From contig CANPZL010000013.1 in assembly GCA_947589055.1 (NCBI GenBank), positions 1 to 51,787 on the forward strand: a DNA stretch of 51,787 bases, written 5' to 3'. Source of the DNA: an uncultured Lachnospiraceae bacterium (GTDB lineage Bacteria > Bacillota > Clostridia > Lachnospirales > Lachnospiraceae). Made by a program: the position numbers and the translations under genes. The notes below the pieces were generated by a model that was given only the letters and a program-made list of their open reading frames with translations, ran no database searches and was not told the DNA's origin. Below are positions 8,301-15,488 of the stretch, one piece after another (within the stretch, counting starts at the first letter, position 1; each line of letters begins with the position of its first letter).

Positions 8301-9386
8301 CATGCAAAAGACGCATATTTAAATATTGTTGTAGGTAATGTATATAATACAAAATTTACTAATAATCCATTACGGTGGTTAAAAGAAAATCCCAATGCAG
8401 ATTATAGTTTAAATTGTATGTTTCATTATGATCTGAAAGATAACGGTGGAAATCAGGTTTGGAAACAGGGAAAGGAAGGAACGCAGCAACTGATAAATTC
8501 TACAATGAAACGAAATGATATTTTATTTACTCGGTATGCATATTGTAATAAAGGTGGTTTTTTCAATCAAACGATTGAAGCTGCACCGAAGGATCAGGAA
8601 AAAGCTAAGGCATTAGTACCTTTAAAACAGGGAATGGAAACATGGAAATATGGCGGCTATACGTCTATTACTCCTTCTCATTTCATGTTGGTAGAATCTA
8701 AGGATAAAAAAGGAAGACTGATTCGTACTATCGAAACAGTGCCATTATACCGCTTAAAAGAGTTTGAGCAGAAACCGGAATTGTTAATACAGTATTGTGA
8801 AGAATTTTATGGCTTAAACGAACCAAGAATCATTATTCCTTGTATTAAGAAAAATGCGAGATTAGTAGTAAATGGATTCCCTATGCATTTGAAAGGGAGT
8901 ACAGGAATTAAGTTGATTTTACAAGGTTCGGTGCAATTAGTATTAGCTAATAAATATGTTGAGTATCTTAAAAAAATTGAAAAGTATTTAGCTGCCAATG
9001 CACAAAGGAGGGAAAAGAAACTATTAGAAATCAATTCTTTTGATAAAATCTCTAAGGATGAGAATTATGAGTTGTATAATTTATTTATAGCTAAATTGGA
9101 AGATTCAATATATAAAAATCGACCAGCAAACTTAGCAAAAAAGCTTATTGAAAAAAGGGATAAATTTGAAAAGATTTCTATAGAAGAACAATGTATTGTT
9201 TTAGGAGAAATTTTGCATTTATTCCAATGTAAGCCTGTAACGGCAGATTTGACTCTGATAGGAGAGGCAAAAAATGCAGGTAAGGTACAAATTACAAAAA
9301 GAATTAGTGGCTATAATAGCATAGAATTAATAAATCAATCTCCAACTGGTTTATATGAACAGGTAATTGACCTGTTGAATGTATGA
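5331..9386 (+). CDS. cas9: CRISPR-associated endonuclease Cas9 (type II-A)
   Basis: Cas9 is the RNA-guided DNA nuclease of the locus; this one has 1351 residues. All catalytic elements are intact. RuvC-I is LGLDIGTDSVGWAV with D14. The Arg-rich bridge helix is RTFRTNRRRLQRKKQR. RuvC-II is KIFVEMARGEE with E779. HNH is WDRDHIYPQSKTKDDS with H861, plus the N of INSKKGN. RuvC-III is NDYHHAKDAYLN with H990, H991 and D994. The length and the csn2 neighbour place it in II-A. ATG 5331 is set by GGAGG eight bases upstream; the earlier in-frame GTG region overlaps the tracrRNA promoter. The last bases overlap cas1 (ATGA). The PAM cannot be read from the sequence. Confidence 0.98.
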   Translation: MENVANFDYYLGLDIGTDSVGWAVTDPEYHILRRKGKSMWGIRLFDAAKTAEERRTFRTNRRRLQRKKQRIQLLQELFADEMDKVDPMFFQRLRDSAFWADDKEENQIYSLFNDTNLTDKQYYKMYPTIYHLRSELIESKDSHDIRLVYLALHHIVKHRGHFLFNVNIEQATSFQNTFSVFTDCLKDDLNIDFVCGSESEFEQILKNKTSSKTDKCKELQKLCGIEKTDKQLVEIMKLITGCKGTLSVIFQEDSYAEIEHNKISFSDGNYEEVRIALEEEIQERVGIIDVFQSLYNWVILADMLQGGEYQGQSYLSIAKVKRYEKHHEDLIKLKRLIRNFCPDRYQTFFASSEKGNYCSYVGMYKKNGKKISVSKCTQEDFYKNVKKILAAHEEDCEVKAILAEMEHGLFMPLQVSKDNGVIPYQVNEIELKKIIENAKAYLPFLNEVDKKCDKTVAEKIQLLFRFRIPYYVGPLNTSNGENSWMVRKEKGAIRPWNFENLVDEDQSAKNFINRMTNQCTYLPDETVLPKCSLLYSEYMVLNELNNVKIKGEKLSVELKQKIYRDLFQRYKQVTGKRLLEYLNSYGYDLKKEDLSGFDGNFKTSLTSYLDLREKVFGDDIEKASVKRMAENIILWITLYGDEQRMLKRVITTNYGKELTEKQIIMLSRLKYNGWGRLSRRFLTELVGVDKETGECMTIIQGLRNTQNNLMQLLSQKYTFIEEIEASNAGYHIRNEISYDSLVRDVVASPAIKRSVWQTVQIVEEIKKVMGNVPKKIFVEMARGEEEKVRTTSRKDNLLELYKVIDNENKTQWCKELSEKTEGDFKSIKLFLYYTQMGMCMYSGEKIDLSQLNDATIWDRDHIYPQSKTKDDSLDNLVLVKKTINSKKGNGMISPEIQSRMESTWRYLRKRGLISEKKYNRLMRKNPLEAEELAGFINRQLVETRQSSKVIATLLKRVYENTEIVYVKANAVSDYRKDCGFVKVREMNDYHHAKDAYLNIVVGNVYNTKFTNNPLRWLKENPNADYSLNCMFHYDLKDNGGNQVWKQGKEGTQQLINSTMKRNDILFTRYAYCNKGGFFNQTIEAAPKDQEKAKALVPLKQGMETWKYGGYTSITPSHFMLVESKDKKGRLIRTIETVPLYRLKEFEQKPELLIQYCEEFYGLNEPRIIIPCIKKNARLVVNGFPMHLKGSTGIKLILQGSVQLVLANKYVEYLKKIEKYLAANAQRREKKLLEINSFDKISKDENYELYNLFIAKLEDSIYKNRPANLAKKLIEKRDKFEKISIEEQCIVLGEILHLFQCKPVTADLTLIGEAKNAGKVQITKRISGYNSIELINQSPTGLYEQVIDLLNV

Positions 9387-10246
9387 GCTGGCGTGTTGTA
9401 GTGATTTCTAATAGCGCAAAGTTGGATTATAAGCTGGATTATATGGTAGTGAGGCAAAATGATATTACGAAGATTCACTTAAGTGAAATTTCTGTTTTAC
9501 TAATTGAAACAACAGCAGTTTCTTTGACTGTCTCATTACTGAATGAATTAACAAAAAGAAAAATCAAAGTAATCTTTTGCGATGAAAAGAGAAATCCATC
9601 ATCTGAATTAGTTTCATATTATGGGAGTCATGATACCAGTGCAAAGTTGAAAAAACAGATCGAATGGTCGAGAGATATTAAAACCATGATTTGGACAGAG
9701 ATTGTTACGGAAAAAATTCGTAAGCAGAGAGATCTATTAAGGGAATTAAAGAAAGAAGAATATAAGCTACTTGACGAATATATTCTTCAGATTGAATTAG
9801 GTGATATTACAAATAGAGAGGGATATGCAGCAAAGGTATATTTTAATTCGTTATTCGGTCTTAAATTTACCAGAACGGCTGATATTCCAATTAATGCTGC
9901 ATTAAATTATGGATATAGTATTTTGCTTTCTGTATTTAATCGTGAAATAGTAGCAAATGGGTATTTGACGCAACTGGCTTTTTTTCATGATAATATGTTT
10001 AATCCATTTAATCTGGGATCGGATTTAATGGAACCATTTCGAATATTAGTTGATAAATTAGTGTATATTATGGAACCTGAAAAATTTGAGCATGATGAGA
10101 AGATGCATATACTTGATTTGCTTAATCATGAGGTGATTATCGACGGAAAAAGAAATTATGTAAACAATGCAGTAAAAATTTATTGCCGAAGTGTTTTTGA
10201 TGCCGTGAATGAACAGGATGTGTCTTTGATTAGGTTTTACCAATGA
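9383..10246 (+). CDS. cas1: CRISPR integrase Cas1 (type II)
   Basis: Cas1 is the catalytic subunit of the Cas1-Cas2 complex that inserts new spacers at the leader end. This 287-residue protein has the usual metal-binding residues: E146 in [12 protein letters not shown]202 in AFFHDNMF and E217 in GSDLMEPFR, which correspond to the E-H-E set of type II Cas1. The N-terminal beta domain ([13 protein letters not shown]) is also typical. The start ATG overlaps the cas9 stop (ATGA), so translation is probably coupled. Length is normal and the frame is intact. Confidence 0.97.
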   Translation: MSWRVVVISNSAKLDYKLDYMVVRQNDITKIHLSEISVLLIETTAVSLTVSLLNELTKRKIKVIFCDEKRNPSSELVSYYGSHDTSAKLKKQIEWSRDIKTMIWTEIVTEKIRKQRDLLRELKKEEYKLLDEYILQIELGDITNREGYAAKVYFNSLFGLKFTRTADIPINAALNYGYSILLSVFNREIVANGYLTQLAFFHDNMFNPFNLGSDLMEPFRILVDKLVYIMEPEKFEHDEKMHILDLLNHEVIIDGKRNYVNNAVKIYCRSVFDAVNEQDVSLIRFYQ

Positions 10247-10563
10247 GTTATCGATATATGAGAGTAATAGTGTTTTTTGATTTGCCAACATTGACTTTGC
10301 AGGATAAAAGAGAATACTCAAAATTTAGAAAATATCTAGTTAAAAGTGGGTTTATTATGCTTCAGGAATCTGTATATTGTAAGCTGGCGTTAAATTCTAC
10401 AGTTTCTGATGCAATTATGCAGGGAATACGAAACAATAAACCGCTTAATGGAATTGTTCAAATGTTGGTATTGACAGAAAAACAATTTTCAAAAATGGAA
10501 ATGATAACAGGTGATTACAAATCGAATGTGTTAGATACATCTGAAAGGCTGGTGATATTATAA
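10243..10563 (+). CDS. cas2: CRISPR adaptation protein Cas2
   Basis: This 106-residue protein has the Cas2 ferredoxin-like core: [13 protein letters not shown] with the conserved Asp (D13), [20 protein letters not shown] and a C-terminal strand with ERLVIL. Cas2 dimers bridge two Cas1 dimers during spacer integration. It overlaps cas1 by ATGA. Its stop TAA (10561-10563) overlaps the probable non-standard start of csn2. Confidence 0.96.
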   Translation: MSYRYMRVIVFFDLPTLTLQDKREYSKFRKYLVKSGFIMLQESVYCKLALNSTVSDAIMQGIRNNKPLNGIVQMLVLTEKQFSKMEMITGDYKSNVLDTSERLVIL

Positions 10564-11243
10564 GGTTATTACATAAAAATTATCCACTTATAATTGAATT
10601 AGAGGAAAACAGTAATGGAATATTAGTAATTGAAAATCAGGAATGCTTTCGTGATTTTATCCACAATATCTTATTAGGAATTGATGGCGAGGAATGTGAA
10701 CTAGTGGTTGCTGAAGATGATGAAGTATTGAATTTAAAAGAAACATTATGTTGTATTATTGACCCATTTTCACTATCGGTTAATGAAAAAAGATTATTAA
10801 ATCGTTTGTATGATTATATGAAAAACGAAATTCAATCATCAGAGTTTCTGGTTGAAAATAATAAGGTGTATTCTATTATTGAACAATTTGCAATACATCT
10901 TATACAAGCTGTTGATTGGAATCTGGATTATACAAATAAAACAGATGTGGTAAGTTTATTAAAGTTTATGGACATTCATTTTGCTGAGCATTTTGAATCA
11001 CTTATAGAAAAGATAATAGAGTATGTAAGAATTGTTAATGAACTGTTACACGTCAAATGTTTCATTTTTGTAAATATTTTATCTTATCTAAATGAAATGG
11101 AAATGAATGAATTATTTAAATTTTGCCATTATCAAAAAATATATATTTTATTGATTGAAAATAGGCAACCTATAAATGTTCAAAGTTTTAAACCAGCAAT
11201 GATTATTGATGAAGATTGTTGTATAATTGATATTAGTGTATAA
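10560..11243 (+). CDS. csn2: Csn2 adaptation protein with non-standard start codon
   Basis: Csn2 is the II-A ring-shaped DNA-end-binding protein needed for spacer acquisition. The reading frame is open from 10545, right after a TGA. Homology to Csn2 begins at once with [15 protein letters not shown] and [15 protein letters not shown], and ends with [18 protein letters not shown]. There is no ATG, GTG or TTG until GTG 10704, which would remove 48 residues including the conserved first strands. The likely initiation codon is ATA 10560 (overlapping the cas2 stop as ATAA) or ATT 10557 with AAAGG eight bases before. Length from ATA is 227 residues, normal for the family. Expression may be low, or depend on coupling to cas2. 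Confidence 0.85.
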   Translation: MRLLHKNYPLIIELEENSNGILVIENQECFRDFIHNILLGIDGEECELVVAEDDEVLNLKETLCCIIDPFSLSVNEKRLLNRLYDYMKNEIQSSEFLVENNKVYSIIEQFAIHLIQAVDWNLDYTNKTDVVSLLKFMDIHFAEHFESLIEKIIEYVRIVNELLHVKCFIFVNILSYLNEMEMNELFKFCHYQKIYILLIENRQPINVQSFKPAMIIDEDCCIIDISV

Positions 11244-11312
11244 TAATTAAAGCACCATATAGAATTACAGTGTTGTAGTGGCATAATACTCGCCCTGTTA
11301 TTATAATTTGAG
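11244..11312 (+). promoter_or_regulatory. CRISPR leader with leader-anchoring sequence
   Basis: This is an AT-rich 69-base stretch between csn2 and the first repeat. Its last seven bases are ATTTGAG, the leader-anchoring motif known to direct polarised spacer insertion in II-A systems such as those of Streptococcus. TATAAT at 11302-11307 could serve as a -10 element, but I see no convincing -35. Confidence 0.75.
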
Positions 11313-13726
11313 GTTTGAGAGTAGTGTAATTTTGTATGGTAGTAAAACCCTCCTTTCCTTGGTTTTGCGTACTTATCAGTTTGAGAGTAGTGTAATTTTG
11401 TATGGTAGTAAAACCACCAGCCATCAGCTTATTTCCATTGACTCGTTTGAGAGTAGTGTAATTTTGTATGGTAGTAAAACTCTGTAAAGTTCACCACTTT
11501 CAAGAACTACGTTTGAGAGTAGTGTAATTTTGTATGGTAGTAAAACTCTACTGTGGTCCAAGCGGGTACCTGTTCAGTTTGAGAGTAGTGTAATTTTGTA
11601 TGGTAGTAAAACAATGCGGCAATGCAGTGCTTAAACCGGGCTGTTTGAGAGTAGTGTAATTTTGTATGGTAGTAAAACTGCACCCAAATCCCGTAGTGCC
11701 ATAGCCTGGTTTGAGAGTAGTGTAATTTTGTATGGTAGTAAAACGAAGCAAGGCTTTAGGACTGGAAGAGATCAGTTTGAGAGTAGTGTAATTTTGTATG
11801 GTAGTAAAACTTTTCGCTTGCAGGGATTGAAATGCATTCCGTTTGAGAGTAGTGTAATTTTGTATGGTAGTAAAACGTTTCACAGCTGAAAGCGTTTTAC
11901 AACACCGTTTGAGAGTAGTGTAATTTTGTATGGTAGTAAAACCAACCAAACCAAAAATATATAGCCACGTCAGTTTGAGAGTAGTGTAATTTTGTATGGT
12001 AGTAAAACTAAGTAATAACGACAATGGCTATCACCGTTCGTTTGAGAGTAGTGTAATTTTGTATGGTAGTAAAACTGCGAGATTATGATAATAACTATCA
12101 GACTAGTTTGAGAGTAGTGTAATTTTGTATGGTAGTAAAACTTGGTAACAACAGGAGGAGGGAAAGTCGCAGTTTGAGAGTAGTGTAATTTTGTATGGTA
12201 GTAAAACCGATCACGTTCCGGCTTTGCATAGAACCGTGTTTGAGAGTAGTGTAATTTTGTATGGTAGTAAAACTCTATAGCGCCTACGATCTGAATAACC
12301 TGCGTTTGAGAGTAGTGTAATTTTGTATGGTAGTAAAACTTCAATAGCCATCGAATCATTTCGCCATGTGTTTGAGAGTAGTGTAATTTTGTATGGTAGT
12401 AAAACAACGAAAAGTTTCTTGCATATGCAACTGCTGTTTGAGAGTAGTGTAATTTTGTATGGTAGTAAAACACAACTTCTGCAAGGAAGAATTGTTTGGT
12501 CGTTTGAGAGTAGTGTAATTTTGTATGGTAGTAAAACGAACAATGCCAGTAATCCTTGTCCTATTTTGTTTGAGAGTAGTGTAATTTTGTATGGTAGTAA
12601 AACAGCACAATCAAAACAAACAATGCAGCCAGTGTTTGAGAGTAGTGTAATTTTGTATGGTAGTAAAACTGCGTTTCCGAACGGAAGAATGCCCGATCGG
12701 TTTGAGAGTAGTGTAATTTTGTATGGTAGTAAAACGTACCGGCTTTCCGTCTTTTAGCTCAAAGAGTTTGAGAGTAGTGTAATTTTGTATGGTAGTAAAA
12801 CATTAAGGCAGTATATGTTATGTGCTTTTGGGGTTTGAGAGTAGTGTAATTTTGTATGGTAGTAAAACTGACCTTCTTCATAAGGTTCTCCGTAATTGGT
12901 TTGAGAGTAGTGTAATTTTGTATGGTAGTAAAACTCATATACTATCTTACTCACAACAAAAATAGTTTGAGAGTAGTGTAATTTTGTATGGTAGTAAAAC
13001 CAGTTGACGAGTAAAGCGTATGGGAATATGGTTTGAGAGTAGTGTAATTTTGTATGGTAGTAAAACGGCCGATTTCTTTTGCACGTTTCAGTGTTTGTTT
13101 GAGAGTAGTGTAATTTTGTATGGTAGTAAAACGCTATCATATTCATATATACAAAACGCAACGTTTGAGAGTAGTGTAATTTTGTATGGTAGTAAAACTG
13201 ATAATGGCGATTTAACACGCCTAACACCGTTTGAGAGTAGTGTAATTTTGTATGGTAGTAAAACTACCGCCTTCTGCAAGTCCGCCATTGTTGCGTTTGA
13301 GAGTAGTGTAATTTTGTATGGTAGTAAAACATCTCTACTCCAATTCAAATAATCAGGTAAGTTTGAGAGTAGTGTAATTTTGTATGGTAGTAAAACTCAA
13401 AGGCGTTAATGATTCTAAAACCTGCGGTTTGAGAGTAGTGTAATTTTGTATGGTAGTAAAACTGCCGGGTGTACGCCGGTACGCATTATTAAGTTTGAGA
13501 GTAGTGTAATTTTGTATGGTAGTAAAACTTAAAAAGACTATTCTTCTTATCGCTAGGAGTTTGAGAGTAGTGTAATTTTGTATGGTAGTAAAACTATAGA
13601 AGGTTGTTCCGCACAATGGTGTGCGTTTGAGAGTAGTGTAATTTTGTATGGTAGTAAAACACCTTCCAGTTCATAGCCCCCATAATACATATTTGAGAGT
13701 AGTGTGATTTTGCATGGTAGTAAAAC
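11313..13726 (+). CRISPR. Type II-A CRISPR array, 37 repeats and 36 spacers
   Basis: The repeat is 36 bases, beginning GTTTGAGAGTAG and ending GGTAGTAAAAC. Copies start at 11313, 11379, 11445 and so on every 66 bases. Spacers are 30 bases, except two of 31 bases (12009-12039 and 12802-12832). Copies 1-36 are identical by eye. The last (13691-13726) has three changes (position 1 G to A, 16 A to G, 23 T to C), marking the leader-distal end. All spacers differ from each other. The orientation matches the II-A convention, so pre-crRNA is read on the plus strand away from csn2. Long ORFs across the array are artefacts of the repeat. Confidence 0.98.
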
Positions 13727-13741
13727 TAGGTGATGAATGAT

Positions 13742-13945
13742 ATGAATAGTATGGAAAAATTAAAATATGAAATATTGCATAATAAATATAAAACGGCTGA
13801 AGAATGGTTTGATTTAAAAAGGAGAATTGTGGAATTTATGAAGTCAGATGCCCCCAAACAGGAAAAAAAAGAGTTAAGTCAATATACTGAGATGGTTGAA
13901 ATGATGTGTTCGGGATTTGAATATTTTAAAATAACAAGGATATAG
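13742..13945 (+). CDS. Small hypothetical protein between the last array repeat and an orphan repeat
   Basis: This is a 67-residue, lysine- and glutamate-rich, probably helical protein (MNSMEKLKYEILHNKY ... EMMCSGFEYFKI). I do not recognise it. AGGTGA lies eight bases before ATG 13742; earlier in-frame starts are GTG 13730 and ATG 13733. It fills the 223 bases between repeat 37 and the orphan repeat almost exactly: the ribosome binding site begins two bases after repeat 37, and the stop lies four bases before the orphan repeat. There is no signal peptide or membrane segment. It may be a real small gene or an ORF in non-coding sequence. Confidence 0.5.
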   Translation: MNSMEKLKYEILHNKYKTAEEWFDLKRRIVEFMKSDAPKQEKKELSQYTEMVEMMCSGFEYFKITRI

Positions 13946-13949
13946 GGTA

Positions 13950-13984
13950 GTTTGAGAGTAGTGTAATTTGTATAGTAGTAAAAC
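13950..13984 (+). repeat. Orphan degenerate CRISPR repeat
   Basis: This is a 35-base copy of the array repeat in the same direction, 223 bases past the end of the array. The first 20 bases are identical to the consensus, which is the half that pairs with tracrRNA. Differences are one missing T in the central T run and ATGGTAG changed to ATAGTAG. It could still yield a crRNA whose guide is the sequence immediately before it (13930-13949). Confidence 0.9.
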
Positions 13985-13998
13985 CTGTATCATGGGTA

Positions 13999-14166
13999 AT
14001 GAATGAGTCGGTTAAAATTTATTCTCAAAGTATTGTTGATGACTCCATCAAAGTCATTTCAGGATCAAACAAAGGACATGATATTTCGAGTTTTAACCGG
14101 GAAGAAATGGAAGTTTTATATTTGAGAAACGCAATTTTAATGCTTTTGATAAATAACATGTTGTAA
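13999..14166 (+). CDS. Possible small ORF or gene remnant
   Basis: The frame encodes 55 residues (MNESVKIYSQSIVDDS ... YLRNAILMLLINNML). There is no ribosome binding site before ATG 13999, and the frame opens inside the orphan repeat. Its hydrophobic end and lack of initiation signals suggest the tail of a decayed gene. I do not recognise it. Confidence 0.25.
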   Translation: MNESVKIYSQSIVDDSIKVISGSNKGHDISSFNREEMEVLYLRNAILMLLINNML

Positions 14167-14204
14167 GAAAAGACTCTTATATCATTCTGGATGAGGAATA
14201 AAGC

Positions 14205-14372
14205 ATGGAAGACAGCGAATATTGGTTTAGAAAAAGAATGGAAGATATACCGAAGCCGATTCCACTTGGCAAGTCTAATCTTTCGGAAGAAGATTTGAAA
14301 AGAGGAAGGGAAGAAGGGAATCGATTACTGAAAAAATATGGAATAATAAAGGATGATAAACCACCGGTTTAG
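14205..14372 (+). CDS. Small hypothetical protein
   Basis: This is a 55-residue charged protein (MEDSEYWFRKRMED ... LLKKYGIIKDDKPPV) with GAGGA eight bases before the ATG, so it is better supported than the ORF before it. It has no membrane segment and no domain I recognise. It lies between the CRISPR locus and the SSB-like gene. The following bases up to 14600 hold no convincing gene. Confidence 0.45.
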   Translation: MEDSEYWFRKRMEDIPKPIPLGKSNLSEEDLKRGREEGNRLLKKYGIIKDDKPPV

Positions 14373-14608
14373 GCGGTTGATTCCTATAGCAGTACAGGAA
14401 GGACAGAACAAGAATGCAAGAGCATTTAATCTACGACATTCTGGCAATAAATGAAGAATCATAAAAAATAAACATAGCAGTATTTGTATACAATCAGCAA
14501 AAAACAATAAATTCAACACAAAATTCTAAAATTTAGGCGATTTATGAACAAAAATAGAAGGAAACAGCGAGATTTGTCTAACTGTTAGGGGTATACTTTT
14601 TTCTCATT

Positions 14609-14638
14609 TTGAATAAGTATTATAGTACACGATACGAT
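14609..14638 (+). promoter_or_regulatory. Predicted promoter of the SSB-like gene
   Basis: TTGAAT, an 18-base spacer and TACGAT, about 50 bases before the gene. The rest of 14373-14688 is AT-rich with only very short ORFs, and I see no other feature there. Confidence 0.45.
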
Positions 14639-14688
14639 TTAATTTACGGAACTTGGGAGTGAAAGACGTAAAGGAAGGAGAAAAAAGT

Positions 14689-15312
14689 ATGACAGAGAAA
14701 TTATTAAGTAACAATCAGGCAGTTGTGGCAGGGGAAATCGTTTCAGGCTTTACCTTTAGTCATGAGGTGTTTGGAGAAGGATTCTATATGGTGGATGTGT
14801 TGGTAAGCCGGTTAAGTGATACCTACGATACGATTCCCCTTATGGTTTCAGACAGGATTATTGATGTAGACGAGGATTGTATAGGGCGCAAGGTAGAGGC
14901 AAAGGGGCAGTTTCGTTCCTATAACAAGCATGAGGAAACGAAAAACCGTTTGATCCTTTCCCTGTTTGTCCGGGAAATTGAATTTATAGATGATGAGTAC
15001 ATAAGTAAGCCGAATCATATTTATCTGGACGGATATATCTGTAAGCCGCCGGTTTATCGTATGACGCCCTTGGGCAGAGAAATCGCAGATGTATTGCTGG
15101 CAGTGAATCGAGCATATGGAAAATCCGATTATATTCCCTGTATCTGCTGGGGAAGAAATGCCAGATTTGCAGGAAAACTGGCAGTGGGTGAGCATGTGGC
15201 AATCTGGGGAAGGATCCAGAGCCGTGAGTACCAAAAGAAAATCGGAAACGACAGAGTTGTCAGCAAAACAGCATATGAGGTTTCCGTGAGCAAGATGGAG
15301 TGTTTAGAATAA
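14689..15312 (+). CDS. Single-stranded-DNA-binding-like protein with two OB-fold halves
   Basis: This 207-residue protein shows two related halves. The first (residues 8-105) has GEIVSGFTFSHEVFGEGFYMVDVLVSR and a strand VREIEFID. The second (110-207) has the SSB-like run IYLDGYICKPPVYRMTPLGREIADVLLAVNRAYGKSDYIPCICWGRNARFAGKL and AIWGRIQSREYQ, close to the classical Ssb core (T..G...A...LAVN, D.I.CVAWG..A). It is longer than housekeeping SSB and lacks the acidic C-terminal tip. A role in binding ssDNA or as a PriB-like accessory protein is inferred. ATG 14689 follows AAGGAGAA; an upstream in-frame ATG has a weaker site. Confidence 0.8.
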   Translation: MTEKLLSNNQAVVAGEIVSGFTFSHEVFGEGFYMVDVLVSRLSDTYDTIPLMVSDRIIDVDEDCIGRKVEAKGQFRSYNKHEETKNRLILSLFVREIEFIDDEYISKPNHIYLDGYICKPPVYRMTPLGREIADVLLAVNRAYGKSDYIPCICWGRNARFAGKLAVGEHVAIWGRIQSREYQKKIGNDRVVSKTAYEVSVSKMECLE

Positions 15313-15488
15313 AAAATGTTATCGGTTTTTAAGGAGAAAGGGGAAGGATAAAGAAGCCGTAAAGAAAAAAGTAGATTTTTCAAACCACTTGTGTTAGAAT
15401 GTAGCACGTGGTATTTAAAATAAACTACGGAGAGAACGTGTCGGCTTATACCGACAATGGGGCAGGGAATGAGTTCGGAGGAGAATAT

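Noticed and set aside
10704..11243. GTG 10704 as the csn2 start
   Set aside because: It would drop the conserved N-terminal strands of Csn2, and homology continues upstream to 10560.
11302..11307. TATAAT in the leader as a definite pre-crRNA promoter
   Set aside because: No convincing -35 at proper distance; recorded only as a possible -10.
11233..13616. Long ORFs on both strands across the array with repeated peptide units
   Set aside because: They are translations of the 36-base repeat plus 30-base spacers (66 is a multiple of 3), not proteins.
13917..13946. TTGAAT-18-TATAGG as a promoter for the orphan guide RNA
   Set aside because: It would start transcription inside the orphan repeat, too late to include the guide; a weak TTGAAA at 13896 is also unconvincing, so read-through from the array is more likely.
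14120..14156. Another possible degenerate repeat (TTTGAGA ... AATTTT)
   Set aside because: Only two short blocks match; within chance for this AT-rich sequence.
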